This document shows, one piece after another, positions 9,739 to 18,689 of a stretch of 64,000 bases of DNA (position 1 is its first letter; each line of letters begins with the position of its first letter). Position numbers and translations under genes: made by a program. Source of the stretch: CAIQPV01 sp963719855 (GTDB lineage Bacteria > Pseudomonadota > Gammaproteobacteria > Burkholderiales > Gallionellaceae); NCBI GenBank assembly GCA_963719855.1, contig CAVRDK010000007.1, forward strand, positions 14,149 to 78,148, in the 5' to 3' direction. The notes under the pieces were generated by a model. It was not told where the DNA came from. It worked only from the letters and a program-made list of their open reading frames with translations, and did no database searches.

Positions 9739-10471
9739 TCACATAGCGAGCTTAAAAACGTTGCAGCTCTATGGTATGGCAACGGCATGGGGTGAATTGC
9801 AGGCAGAAAAACCCAGGCAAACACACCGTCCAGAGAGTTGGATGGAGCGCCTGATTGCTGCGGAGCAAACGGATCGCCAACTTAAAAGCCTGCGGTATCA
9901 GCTTAAAGCCGCTCGCTTCCCGATTCATCGTGATTTGCTTGGCATTGACTGGACTGAAACTCCGCTGTCGCAATCGGTAGTTGAACAATTGGCGAGTGCT
10001 GCCTTCATGGAAACAGCGCACAACCTGATTCTTGTTGGTGGCACGGGCACGGGTAAATCGCATCTGGCCACTGCTATCGGGGTAGCTGCGATCCATCAAA
10101 GCAAGCGTGTGCGTTTCTTCAATGCAGTCGATTTGGTCAATCAGCTAGAGCGCGAGAAGATCCAAGGCAAGGTCGGCAATCTGGCCAAGCAGTTGTGCCT
10201 TGTGGATGCCGTGATTATGGATGAACTGGGCTATTTGCCGTTTCCGGCATCGGGTGGCGCGTTGCTGTTTCATCTCATCAGCCATCTTTATGAGAAGACT
10301 TCTTTGATCATTACAACGAATCTGTCATTCGGAGAGTGGGTGCAAGTATTTGGTGATGCGAAGATGACGACTGCCTTGCTAGATCGCGTCACGCATCATT
10401 GCGACATCTTGGAGACAGGCAACGAGTCGTACCGCTTTAAGCATCGAAAAAACAGCCCTCAGAAAAGCTGA
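9728..10471 (+). CDS. istB: IS21-family helper ATPase IstB
   Basis: AAA+ ATPase of 247 residues that helps IstA assemble on target DNA and stimulates transposition. Walker A is GGTGTGKSHLA and Walker B is VIMDELGYLPF, with the conserved IstB end (TTALLDRVTHHCDILETGNE then SYRFKHR). The start at ATG 9728 has GGGAG about seven bases upstream and lies inside the end of istA, so the two are translationally coupled. Length is normal for the family. Confidence 0.95.
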   Translation: MSTDHIASLKTLQLYGMATAWGELQAEKPRQTHRPESWMERLIAAEQTDRQLKSLRYQLKAARFPIHRDLLGIDWTETPLSQSVVEQLASAAFMETAHNLILVGGTGTGKSHLATAIGVAAIHQSKRVRFFNAVDLVNQLEREKIQGKVGNLAKQLCLVDAVIMDELGYLPFPASGGALLFHLISHLYEKTSLIITTNLSFGEWVQVFGDAKMTTALLDRVTHHCDILETGNESYRFKHRKNSPQKS

Positions 10472-11940
10472 ACAAGTGGAAAAGGCTGGACGCTGACTAG
10501 TGGAAAGTGTTGGGCGCTGTTTGACAGCCGATGCAGATTTAGTGTGTCGGGCAATAAGGGCGAGGCAGAGATCCGGCTATTATTATCGGCATACAGTGGG
10601 TTATTCGGATCAAGGGTACGCCCCAATGCCCGTATCCCACTCCATGAGGGGCTGTTTTTATGGTGCTTCAAAAATTCGCGTGCGGTGTTCTCGAATTCTG
10701 CTGATTTACCGAGAGAGGAATAGATCGATAGCAATAATGGCCACGCATCTGCTTTCATGGGGTGCCGCTTGACAATCTCCTTCAATATTTCGACTGCCTT
10801 GGCCGAGTGACCATAGGTGGCATAAAGTCCGGCTTCTTCCAGCATTGAATCTTCTTCAGTCATTTCCTCCGCGATTTTCTGTGCTGGAAGAGGGGGTGAT
10901 GCGGGAATAGTTCTAGCCGAGCCTGCCTTGAACGGCGCAACAACGGCTGGCGCATGACCACTCTTGACTTGGGAATTAAGTATCTGGGAAGGCAGTTTGA
11001 TGGCTGGTTTCAGAATGGGTTCTGCGCCCTGTTTCAAGTTCATGCCGATGCGCGATTTTGTTTTGATGTAATAGCGCAACCCTAGCCACAGCGCAAGGAT
11101 GACCAGCGCTAGCCCAATTGCTACCAATATGTTGTTACGAAAATTCAGCTTGTCTTGCCGTTCCTCTGACTGGTTTATGGCGATGGTTGGCTTAGGGCTA
11201 CTTCCCTGTGTGTTTGCCGTTACCAAGGTCGTCGTTGACGGTACCGGTGCTGATGCTGGTACTGATATCGGCACTGATACCGTTGCCGATGCTGCTACGG
11301 TGGGAGGGCTGACACCCAATTCCGATAATTTTATTTTAATTTCACTTAGTTCACCTTCCAGCTGCCTGACCTGTTGTTGTAAGGTAAGCAAGCGGCCCTC
11401 TAGCAGTTTTTGCTGCGCCAGAAGCATTGCGCGCTCTTCCGCGCTGATTTCTCGTATATGGGATTCACCGACCGATTCACTGGAGAGCTTTGGCTTGGAA
11501 AATATTGAACTGCTCTGTTTTTTCCTGGGGGTTTGCGCTGGCGGCGGGATGGACAGCGTCTTGGTTATGCTGTCGATGCCGGGACATTGGATATGTAGTC
11601 GTAATTTGGCGTATGCATTGTTAAGCGAATCAAGCGAACTGATGCTCACATATTGCCGCTTCCCCTCGGTTTTGAGGGAAAGATTGGCCTTGGTCAGAAA
11701 GCCACTGATATCTTCTTGGAGTGGATCGGGGAGGGCTAAAGACAGGCAGGCATCTTTAATATGTTCGTCGTTACCTACCATCAACTCTACTTGGGCAAGC
11801 AACGGTTCACCAACCATGCTTTGCAATACAACAACATCACCGATGCTAACCGACTGAACGACGCGCGGAAATGCCAGCACGACAGTCAGCATGAATGTCG
11901 TAATGACGTTTGGCGTGAGGAAAAGTTTTCGGATATCCAT
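10459..11940 (-). pseudogene. FimV-like protein, 5' part (C-terminus replaced by IS21 sequence)
   Basis: The genuine portion runs from 11940 to about 10527; the last 20 or so codons are read from the IS21 end. An N-terminal signal segment (residues ~10-30) precedes a FimV N-terminal domain (IGDVVVLQSMVGEPLLAQVE, which matches the usual LGQPLRAEIEL motif). Next comes a coiled coil (residues ~165-205, LLAQQKLLEGRLLTLQQQ), a Pro/Ala/Thr-rich linker, a membrane helix (ILVAIGLALVILALWLGL), and a cytosolic TPR-like repeat region (EAGLYATYGHSAKAVEILKE). This is the FimV/HubP plan: a polar organiser for type IV pili or flagella that binds peptidoglycan on one side and partners on the other. There is no clear LysM motif. 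In the uninterrupted allele, the two GspE-N-like units at 7.7-8.1 kb would form the C-terminus. Confidence 0.85.
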
Positions 11941-12069
11941 ATATGGTGTGATTGCCCGTCTGCTTACATATTAAAGTTGCAAGGACATATTCGAAATACC
12001 ATGATTCCGGTATTCCCAACCTGGAATCTTCCTAAGTCTGGATGAGATGTAGGCTGCCATCTTGAATGA

Positions 12070-12397
12070 CGGTCTTTGGAACACAACGGCACTTCATATC
12101 GCCATGCGGTCTGTACGTTGTAGCCAACAATTCCATTTCCATGCGTCTTCATTGAACGGCCATCGGGATCGGTGAGCGATAACCGTAGATGTATATCTTA
12201 AGAAGTATTGCCGGGTGATACGCTGGCCTGCCGGTTGCTGCTAGATCAACTCCTTCGAAACCTAACTGGCCCAGATAAAGTTCATCGACAAAAACATCGG
12301 CCACTCTGGCCGAGTTGGTGTCTGCAACATAGTCGTCGAGCAGTTCCGGCAACAAGGTTGCCTGAGTTCTGTCTTCGCCCTGTATGAATCGCTTCAT
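12070..12397 (-). pseudogene. IS1182-family transposase remnant with internal deletion
   Basis: A good start (GGAG before ATG 12397) opens the classic IS1182 N-terminus: MKRFIQGEDRTQATLLPE, then FVDELYLGQLGFEGVDLAAT and GRPAYHPAILLKIYIYGY. After about 75 codons it jumps, near 12150-12180, to a later part of the same protein family (KTHGNGIVGYNVQTA) and then degenerates. The centre, including the first catalytic Asp, is missing. It is the same family as the remnant at 3332-3655, and neither is functional. Confidence 0.75.
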
Positions 12398-12757
12398 ATG
12401 TGTTTCTCCAACGCATTTCCCGATACATCCATTAACGCATAGCGCGTCTTTCGGTGAACATTGAATACTACGTTTTTACACAATCTTGGCAAAACTTGCC
12501 GGTCGCGACAGCCTGCTTCAGGGTAGGCATTTGCAATTGCGACATACTGCAACGTGCCAATAGCTACACTTGAGTTTATATCCTGCGGTACCTCAAGATA
12601 AAAGGTTATCGAAGGGGTGACCGTTTCCTCGAATCCGGTGGTTACCGAGGAAGTTTGAATATGGCTCTCAGTTTACGCTGAATCTGCTTCTGGGTCATGA
12701 GGGGATTGAGCGTTTTATCTATGAAGATAGTTTCTCCTTGAATGCTGCGAGTGGCAC
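12398..12757. other. Intergenic region, no gene recognised
   Basis: About 360 bases lie between the transposase remnant and srkA. A short minus-strand open frame ending TQKQIQRKLRAIFKLPR is open but unrecognised; it has no clear start or ribosome binding site. No RNA gene or clear hairpin is seen. Confidence 0.35.
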
Positions 12758-13738
12758 CTACGCCTGCCACAGCGGCGGTTCCTGCATCAGCGCGATCTGT
12801 TCGCGCAGTTCGAGGATGCGATCCTGCCAATAGCGTTGGGTGTTGAACCACGGGAACGCTTGTTTGAAGGCGGGATCATCCCAACGCTGCGCCAGCCACG
12901 CCGAGTAGTGGATCAGGCGCAGGGTGCGCAATGCTTCGACCAAATGTAATTCGCGTTCATCAAAATCATAAAAATCTTCATAGCCCGTCAGCACGTCGCC
13001 CATCTGCCGCACCATGTCGGCACGTTCGCCCGACAGCAGCATCCACAAGTCCTGCACCGCAGGCCCCATGCGGCTGTCGTCGAAATCCACGAAGTGCGGG
13101 CCATCATCCGTCCACAGCACGTTTCCCGCATGGCAGTCGCCGTGCAGGCGCAACGTACTCACCTTGCCCGCGCGATCAAAACAGTGGCGCACACCGTCCA
13201 GCGCCTGCTCCGCCACGCTGCTGTAAGCCGCAAGCAAATCAGCCGGAATAAAATCATGCGCCAACAAATAGTCGCGCGGCGCCATACCGAATGTAGCGAT
13301 ATTCAATTCGGGGCGATGCTGAAACGGCTTGAGCGCGCCGATGGCGTGGATGCGCCCGAGAAAGCGCCCCATCCATTCCAGCGTATCGCGGTTTTCGAGT
13401 TCGGGCGCGCGTCCGCCGTGTTTGGGGAAAACAGCGAAGCGGAATCCCTCGAAGCTGTGCAGCGTCTTCCCATCCAGCGCCAGCGCCGGAACCACCGGAA
13501 TTTCGCGCTCGACCAGTTCCTGCACGAAGGCGTGCTCTTCGAGTATGGCTTCATCCGTCCAGCGCTCGGTGCGATAGAATTTAGCCACCAGAGGAGCGCC
13601 TTCTTCCATGCCTACCTGATACACGCGGTTCTCATAGCTGTTGAGCGCCAGCAGACGTCCGTCGCTACGGAAGCCCACGCTTTCCAGCGCGTTCATTACG
13701 CAGTCGGGGGTGAGGAGTGAGTACGTTTTGATTGTCAT
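12758..13738 (-). CDS. srkA: Stress response kinase A (SrkA/RdoA-type Ser/Thr kinase)
   Basis: Kinase of 326 residues with the aminoglycoside-phosphotransferase-like fold of the SrkA (YihE/RdoA) family. Conserved features visible are LNSYENRVYQVG near residue 35 (nucleotide loop), VAKFYRTERWTDEAILEEH, the catalytic loop LHGDCHAGNVLW, and the metal-binding FVDFDDSRMGPAVQDLWMLL. Length matches the family. E. coli SrkA protects cells from stress-induced death. The start ATG 13738 lies just upstream of the conserved N-terminus. It is encoded downstream of, and co-directional with, a DUF1415 gene. Confidence 0.93.
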   Translation of the reverse strand: MTIKTYSLLTPDCVMNALESVGFRSDGRLLALNSYENRVYQVGMEEGAPLVAKFYRTERWTDEAILEEHAFVQELVEREIPVVPALALDGKTLHSFEGFRFAVFPKHGGRAPELENRDTLEWMGRFLGRIHAIGALKPFQHRPELNIATFGMAPRDYLLAHDFIPADLLAAYSSVAEQALDGVRHCFDRAGKVSTLRLHGDCHAGNVLWTDDGPHFVDFDDSRMGPAVQDLWMLLSGERADMVRQMGDVLTGYEDFYDFDERELHLVEALRTLRLIHYSAWLAQRWDDPAFKQAFPWFNTQRYWQDRILELREQIALMQEPPLWQA

Positions 13739-13824
13739 CGTTTAAGTCACTAAGCTAGTAGACAGTAGCGGGTAGCCCAACAAAAAACTGCGCACAGCGC
13801 GACAAGTTAGCTACAAGCCACAAG

Positions 13825-14406
13825 CTACGAGCTAATGTTTTTATCTTTCTGCACATCCGCCAGCCCCAACTCATTCCAGCCTTCATGTCCCAGGCGACGC
13901 ATGGTCTCGATGTTTTTATCGAAAATATGCGCAGCATCGGGAAACGCTGCCACTGCTTGCTCGATACTGGCTTCACGCAACAAATGCAGGGTCGGATAAG
14001 ACGAACGGTTGGTGTAGTTAGTTATATCATCCGGCTCGGTGTCGGCAAATTGATATTGCGGATGCATACTGGCCACTTGCAGCTCACCGTCCAAGTCTAC
14101 TTCCACCAGCGCCGCATCCACCACTTCCAGAAAATCGTTGTAGTCGATGAAATCGGTCAAAACGTGGGGATGAATTAACAGTGTAGTATCAATCGCCGCA
14201 GCGCTCGATTCTGCCAAAACCTCGATCTCGCTCAGCAAATCGCGCAACAATTCCTCTGTCGTTTGCGCCGCGCTCACCACGTAACGGATCTGATTCTTGA
14301 CTTGCACCGCCTTGGCGAACGGGCACAGGTTGAGGCCAATCACCGCGCGCTCAAGCCATAGCTTGGTCGCGGCGATAGCCTCTTCGTTGGATACATTAGC
14401 GTTCAT
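13825..14406 (-). CDS. DUF1415 domain protein
   Basis: Soluble protein of 193 residues spanned by DUF1415. The family N-terminus is clear (ATKLWLERAVIGLNLCPFAK), with the conserved Cys-Pro, then LLIHPHVLTDFIDYNDFL, ASMHPQYQFADTEPDD, and NRSSYPTLHLLREAS. The function of the family is unknown. The gene sits between srkA and rhlE on the same strand, separated from rhlE by a palindromic repeat. Confidence 0.9.
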   Translation of the reverse strand: MNANVSNEEAIAATKLWLERAVIGLNLCPFAKAVQVKNQIRYVVSAAQTTEELLRDLLSEIEVLAESSAAAIDTTLLIHPHVLTDFIDYNDFLEVVDAALVEVDLDGELQVASMHPQYQFADTEPDDITNYTNRSSYPTLHLLREASIEQAVAAFPDAAHIFDKNIETMRRLGHEGWNELGLADVQKDKNISS

Positions 14407-14422
14407 TTAGAAACCCATTAGA

Positions 14423-14533
14423 CCGTTCGTGGTGAGCTTGTCGAACCACCAGCTACGCAACCAGAACCCTTCGACAGGCTCAGGCGGGTGCCCGACCAAA
14501 AGCGCTATGGGGCGAACGGAATTTTAGTGAACA
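14423..14533. repeat. Palindromic repeat with CCGTTCG...CGAACGG ends
   Basis: The sequence opens CCGTTCGTGGTGAGCTTGTC and closes GGGGCGAACGGAATTTTAGT, with inner inverted arms GTTCGACAAGCTCA-type and CTTCGACAGGCTCAGG. In reverse complement it matches the core of the MITE-like insertion at 3370-3536 almost base for base (CATAGCGCTTTTGGTCGGGC), and a trace of that element's GTTCACT flank remains. It fills the gap between rhlE and the DUF1415 gene, and could form a long transcript hairpin between them. Confidence 0.75.
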
Positions 14534-14536
14534 TCA

Positions 14537-15895
14537 TCAGCGTCCACGCCCACCGGAACGATGCAGCACGGGTGCTGCACCACGGCCCGCGCCATGTCCA
14601 GCCGCTGGCTTGCCAGCCGCACCACTACGCGGCTGCCCGCTGCCGGTACGTGGCACTGCCTGAGTACGGCTTTGTCCTTGTCCACGACCCTGGCCTTGTC
14701 CGCGCCCACCTTGACTGCGATTCTGCCCATTAAGAATCGGCTCTGCCTTGATGCGCGGATCGGGTTCGAAACCCGGTATCTGCACCACCGGAATTTCGCG
14801 CTTGATCAGGCGCTCGATGTCCTTCAGCAACTTGTGTTCGTCGATGCACACCAACGAACTCGCCTCGCCTTCGCTGCCGGCGCGCCCGGTGCGTCCGATG
14901 CGGTGGACGTAATCTTCCGCCACATTGGGCATCTCGAAGTTGACCACGTGCGGCAACTCAATGATGTCGATGCCGCGCGCGGCGATGTCGGTCGCACACA
15001 GCACTTGCAGCTTGCCAGTCTTGAATTCCGCCAGCGCACGCGTGCGCGCAGCCTGGCTCTTGTTGCCGTGGATAGCCATGGAGGTGATGCCGTCCTTGTT
15101 TAAATGTTCCGCCAGATTGTTCGCGCCATGTTTGGTGCGGGTGAACACCAGCACCTGAAACCAGTTGTGATCCTTGATCAGTTTGGTCAGTAGCGCGCGC
15201 TTGCGTTCGCGATCCACCGGGTAAATTTTCTGCGTAATCAGTTCGGCGGTGGCATTGCGGCGCGCCACTTCGATCAGCGCAGGATTATTCAGCAGGCCGT
15301 CGGCCAGCGTCTTGATCTCATCAGAGAAAGTAGCGGAGAACAGCAGATTCTGCCGCTGCTTGGGCAGCAGCGCGAGTATTTTTTTGATATCGCGGATAAA
15401 GCCCATATCCAGCATGCGGTCGGCTTCATCCAGCACCAGAATTTCCACATGCGACAGATCAACCGTCCTCTGCTGCACGTGATCGAGCAAGCGTCCGGGG
15501 GTGGCGACCAGAATATCCACGCGGGTTTTCAGGCGCTGGATTTGCGGATTGATATTGACCCCGCCAATCATCGTCATCGAATTCAGCTTCAGATATTTTC
15601 CGTACTCGCGCACGCTCTCCTCTACCTGAGCGGCGAGTTCGCGCGTGGGGATCAGCACCAGCACGCGGATCGGCGCCTTGCCGCTAACGGGTTTTGCGGA
15701 AGCGGAAAGAAGTTGCAGGATAGGCAGGGTGAAACCGGCCGTCTTGCCGGTGCCGGTCTGTGCGCCGCCCATCAAATCGCGGCCAGCCAACACAACAGGA
15801 ATGGCCTGCGCCTGAATCGGTGTGGGTTCGGTGTAACCGCGCTCGGAAACGGCGCGGAGAATTTCCTCGGACAAGCCGAGATTAGCAAATGACAT
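14537..15895 (-). CDS. rhlE: DEAD-box ATP-dependent RNA helicase RhlE
   Basis: RNA helicase of 452 residues with the full motif set: the Q motif (GYTEPTPIQAQAIP), Walker A GGAQTGTGKTAG, PTRELA, TPGRLLD, DEAD in LVLDEADRMLDMGF, SAT, and HRIGRTGR in the second RecA-like domain. The N-terminus (MSFANLGLSEEILRAVSERG) and order are RhlE-like. The C-terminal ~65 residues are a Gly/Arg/Gln-rich RNA-binding tail (GGRGQGQGRGQGQ). RhlE acts in rRNA maturation and mRNA decay in other proteobacteria. A palindromic element lies a few bases upstream of the gene. Confidence 0.94.
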   Translation of the reverse strand: MSFANLGLSEEILRAVSERGYTEPTPIQAQAIPVVLAGRDLMGGAQTGTGKTAGFTLPILQLLSASAKPVSGKAPIRVLVLIPTRELAAQVEESVREYGKYLKLNSMTMIGGVNINPQIQRLKTRVDILVATPGRLLDHVQQRTVDLSHVEILVLDEADRMLDMGFIRDIKKILALLPKQRQNLLFSATFSDEIKTLADGLLNNPALIEVARRNATAELITQKIYPVDRERKRALLTKLIKDHNWFQVLVFTRTKHGANNLAEHLNKDGITSMAIHGNKSQAARTRALAEFKTGKLQVLCATDIAARGIDIIELPHVVNFEMPNVAEDYVHRIGRTGRAGSEGEASSLVCIDEHKLLKDIERLIKREIPVVQIPGFEPDPRIKAEPILNGQNRSQGGRGQGQGRGQGQSRTQAVPRTGSGQPRSGAAGKPAAGHGAGRGAAPVLHRSGGRGR

Positions 15896-15909
15896 ATTTA
15901 TACCTTTTG

Positions 15910-16047
15910 GGTACCTCTATAAATTCAAGTTTCTAAGCCAGGCAAGGCGCGAGCAAAAAATTACGAGACCGCATATTTTTATATGCAAGGAGTAATTTTT
16001 TGTGAGCAACATAGCATGGCGACGAAAATTGGATTTATAGAGGTACC
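15910..16047. repeat. MITE-like palindromic element with GGTACCTCTATAAAT ends
   Basis: The left end GGTACCTCTATAAATTCAA and the right end TTGGATTTATAGAGGTACC are inverted repeats with one mismatch over 19 bp. Inside is a second inverted repeat (GAGCAAAAAATTAC ... GTAATTTTTTGTGAGC) around GCATAT/ATATGC. The element is 138 bp with no coding capacity and lies directly upstream of rhlE, so it may carry or disturb its promoter. It is unrelated to the other repeat families in this window. Confidence 0.75.
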
Positions 16048-16316
16048 ATATGAATTACATCGGCCTGTCGCCACGAATGGCGCCAGTCTAAGGCAGACGG
16101 AGAGTACAATAAACCGGAATCGGTAGCGGGCAATCAAGACTGAAGCGATTGCCGCGCGGCGCATTGTAACAGATGAGGAACAAGGGTGCCGGGAATCCGA
16201 AGTACACTTTTCTTAATCCGCGCTACCGCAACATGCGAACGTTTAACAAAGTTCACCATCGTTCCAGCCCTTGCTGCTAATGGGCTATTTCAATTACTGA
16301 CAATGATATGGGGAAT

Positions 16317-16345
16317 AAAAAAGCCCCACGAAAGCTCGTGGGGCT
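16317..16345 (-). terminator. Rho-independent terminator
   Basis: A 10-bp stem (AGCCCCACGA / TCGTGGGGCT) has a four-base loop and, on the minus strand, is followed by a run of six T. It lies about 100 bases downstream of the small ORF at 16449-16610, which is its likely target. Confidence 0.85.
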
Positions 16346-16448
16346 AAGCCTTTGCGTTAGGTCGGGGAGAACTGCGCAAAGTTGGGAAGATTGGCCTGCC
16401 TAGGCGTATTGCTTCAAACCGTGAATTTCACTACGGAACGCGGCAATT

Positions 16449-16610
16449 TTAGCCTCGCGCCGGAACTGCATTTCCTGCATGGTTTGCGACAACCCGCTCC
16501 TGCGCGGCAACGGAAGGAACCTGATGCCCAGCCTCGCTGAAATAGTGGGCGCGTCGAAGTAAAAATGTTCCCACAACGGGTTTAACAATTTTGGCTACAG
16601 ATTCGCTCAT
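16449..16610 (-). CDS. Small hypothetical protein (53 aa)
   Basis: The ATG at 16610 has AAGGACTTAAC upstream, a good ribosome binding site. The product starts MSESVAKIVKPVVGTFLLRR and ends NAVPARG; it is basic and mostly helical in appearance, with no signal peptide. A terminator follows about 100 bp later, which supports a short monocistronic transcript. I do not recognise a family. A second frame continues past the stop as FRREAKIAAFRSEIHGLKQY to 16400 and also looks protein-like, so a one-base frameshift in a longer gene (to about 74 residues) is an alternative. Confidence 0.5.
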   Translation of the reverse strand: MSESVAKIVKPVVGTFLLRRAHYFSEAGHQVPSVAAQERVVANHAGNAVPARG

Positions 16611-16881
16611 GTTAAGTCCTTTAATCTTGTGAACATCACCAGTAGTTTCTGGAAAAATCACCAGACAAACGAAAATCATTGGGCAAACCGTATTCTTTCC
16701 GATGAGTGCATACCATCATAACAGCCCTCGTTAATTACGTTTGTTGAACACGTCTGCTACAGCTTGGTGGTTATTTTGACGATGTTGGCATAATTAAAAC
16801 ATCAGCGTTTTGCCCAAAATACGTATAGGAAATTCGGTAATCTCCCATCAGTGTTTGTCCTATGCCGGGGGGGTTATTGAT

Positions 16882-16908
16882 AAAAAAGGCACGCCAGTTT
16901 GGCGTGCC
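16882..16908 (-). terminator. Rho-independent terminator of the ccm operon
   Basis: A nine-base stem GGCACGCCA / TGGCGTGCC with a three-base loop is followed on the minus strand by six T. It lies 46 bases after the ccmI stop and closes the ccmABCDEFGHI operon. The remaining ~270 bases between it and the small ORF at 16610 contain nothing I recognise except AT-rich sequence. Confidence 0.9.
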
Positions 16909-16953
16909 ATTAATATTTACAAACAACAAGTTAGCTAAAAATCACTACAGCAG

Positions 16954-18222
16954 CTATTTCACCACGCTGTCTATGCTGAGTTTAACGCCATTGCTGCCGG
17001 GTTTTAGGGGTGCACTCATGCCCTGCAAATCTCCGGGATGCGGCATTGTGTCACCGGATTTGGCTATGCGCGCAATCAGCACCACTTTGTCTGAATTCGA
17101 CAGCTTAATTTGCGGCGACATCGCCATGCTGTCATCCAGCGTGAACTGCAAAGGCAAATCCTTCACCTGCTTACGTATCACGGCAAGCGGCATCGGCGGG
17201 CCTTCTGTCGCACGCGCCAGCACGAACAACGTGTCGTTCGGACTGACTTGAGCCTTCATGGTGTCGCTCAACGTCACCGTGCCGGTGATGCGTTCCTGGC
17301 CTGCGGCCATGGGCTTCTTTTCACCACCTGTCGGCTGTCCGACCATCGATTGTCCAAGCACGGACTTGCCGCCCTTGGCCTGCGCCATGGCACTGCGCGC
17401 CTGCTGAATGCCGTCCGCAATCATTTTTGCGTCTTCGGAATCAGGCGGTATCAGCTTGAGCAAATCTTCCCAGTACTTGATGGCGGCAGGAAATTCACCG
17501 CGTCCCATCGCCGCCGAACCAGCCAAGGCAAGCGCCTTGGGATTTTTCGGGTCAAGTGCCAGAGCTTTGTTCAATAACATGGTGGGATGTCCGGCCAAGT
17601 TCTTGCCGCTCACCATTCCCAAAACATCGGCGAAATCAGCCCACAATTGCGCGTCATTGGGTATCAGTTGGGTCAGCTTGTTGTAAGCTTTTACGGCATC
17701 CACAAAACGTTCTTGTTCGGCGTAAGTGCGCGCCAGCATCAACAGGCTGTCCGTGTCTTGCGGATTCCTTGTCACCTTGCCTTCAAGTTCCTTGAGCGCG
17801 GCTTCGGAGCGCACGGTGCCAGGATCATCCGAAATAACCTGTCCGGTCTGGGGCAAAAAAGCATCCAAGTTGCCTATTTTCCAGTACAAACCGATCGCCG
17901 TGAGCGGCAGCAGCACAGCCAGGGCTAACGCCATCGCCTTGTGAGGGTTGTTCGCCAATGCCCCGGCGGCGCTATCCGTGATTCTTACTTCTTCCAGCAA
18001 ACGTGCCTGCAATTCGCGCTTGCCCTGCTCATACAACTCCGACGTAAGCAGACCATTGCTAAGATCGACATCCATCTCTGCGACTTGGTCGCGGAAAATT
18101 TCCAGATTGGCAGCATCGCGCAATACATGGTTGTCCTTAACCGTGCTGCGCCACAACGGTAGCACAACAAACAGTACCGCAATCACCAAAAGTGCTGCAC
18201 ATATTATCCAGAACGTAATCAT
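16954..18222 (-). CDS. ccmI: c-type cytochrome biogenesis protein CcmI
   Basis: CcmI (CycH) presents unfolded apocytochrome c to the CcmFH haem ligation complex. In 422 residues there are two membrane helices (WIICAALLVIAVLFVVLPLW at the N-terminus; ALALAVLLPLTAIGLYW near residue 100). A leucine-rich cytoplasmic loop lies between them (RDQVAEMDVDLSNGLLTSEL). A TPR region follows (LMLARTYAEQERFVDAVKAY), then a C-terminal periplasmic beta domain (GTVTLSDTMKAQVSPNDTLF). The start overlaps the ccmH stop by four bases (ATGA). It is the last gene of the operon, followed by a terminator. Confidence 0.94.
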   Translation of the reverse strand: MITFWIICAALLVIAVLFVVLPLWRSTVKDNHVLRDAANLEIFRDQVAEMDVDLSNGLLTSELYEQGKRELQARLLEEVRITDSAAGALANNPHKAMALALAVLLPLTAIGLYWKIGNLDAFLPQTGQVISDDPGTVRSEAALKELEGKVTRNPQDTDSLLMLARTYAEQERFVDAVKAYNKLTQLIPNDAQLWADFADVLGMVSGKNLAGHPTMLLNKALALDPKNPKALALAGSAAMGRGEFPAAIKYWEDLLKLIPPDSEDAKMIADGIQQARSAMAQAKGGKSVLGQSMVGQPTGGEKKPMAAGQERITGTVTLSDTMKAQVSPNDTLFVLARATEGPPMPLAVIRKQVKDLPLQFTLDDSMAMSPQIKLSNSDKVVLIARIAKSGDTMPHPGDLQGMSAPLKPGSNGVKLSIDSVVK

Positions 18223-18689
18223 GCTTGATTATCTTTATCGTCGTTAAGTAATGCGGCGGCACGCTGCTCCGCTTCCGGTGTCAGCTCGGCTTCCGGTGCG
18301 CTTTGGCGCCGTTTGCGCAATTGGTAGAATAGTCCTGCGCTGCCTATCAAGAATAGCGCGAAAGGCCCGAACCACAGCAGCACGGTGTAGCTTTTCACCG
18401 GCGGTTTATACAGCACGAAGTCGCCATAGCGCGCCACCAGATAATCGGTGATCTCCTTGTCGCTCTTGCCTGCGCGGATCTGTTCGCGCACTTCGCGGCG
18501 CAGGTCTTCCGCAAGTTCTGCGTGGGAACTCGCCAGCGATTCGTTTTGACACACCAGGCAGCGCAAATTCTCGGCCAGACTGACCATGCGCTTCTCAGTC
18601 TCTGGATCATCCGCCAAATCACGCGCTACGCCTGCCCAAGAGGAAAGCGGAAGCAAGGTCAACAGAAGCACAGCCAGCCATTTCCTCAT
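18219..18689 (-). CDS. ccmH: Cytochrome c-type biogenesis protein CcmH
   Basis: Membrane-anchored thiol oxidoreductase of 156 residues that reduces the CXXCH cysteines of apocytochromes before haem attachment. The N-terminal signal (MRKWLAVLLLTLLPLSSWAG) is cleavable. The active site is LRCLVCQNESLASSHAEL, with the CXXC. A C-terminal TM segment (VLLWFGPFALFLIGSAGLFY) and a charged tail follow. It overlaps both ccmG upstream (ATGA, if the ccmG frameshift is corrected) and ccmI downstream. Confidence 0.95.
   Translation of the reverse strand: MRKWLAVLLLTLLPLSSWAGVARDLADDPETEKRMVSLAENLRCLVCQNESLASSHAELAEDLRREVREQIRAGKSDKEITDYLVARYGDFVLYKPPVKSYTVLLWFGPFALFLIGSAGLFYQLRKRRQSAPEAELTPEAEQRAAALLNDDKDNQA

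Larger units (their letters stand above)
8125..10526 (+). mobile_element. IS21-family insertion sequence (2402 bp)
   Basis: The element has near-perfect terminal inverted repeats: left TGTCAAACAGCGTGCAACAC and right, read inward, TGTCAAACAGCGCCCAACAC, both continuing as TTTCCA. Further inner repeats occur (GTGGAAA and GCGTCCA motifs at both ends), as expected for IS21. The 9-bp direct repeat GCCGATGCA at 8116-8124 and 10527-10535 is the target duplication. It carries istA and istB in the usual overlapping order. It interrupts a FimV-like gene on the opposite strand. The clean ends and intact istB indicate a recent insertion, although istA appears frameshifted. Confidence 0.93.

Noticed and set aside
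12642..12851. Minus-strand ORF ending QRKLRAIFKLPR
   Set aside because: Its first half overlaps the end of srkA in another frame, no ribosome binding site is seen, and no family is recognised.
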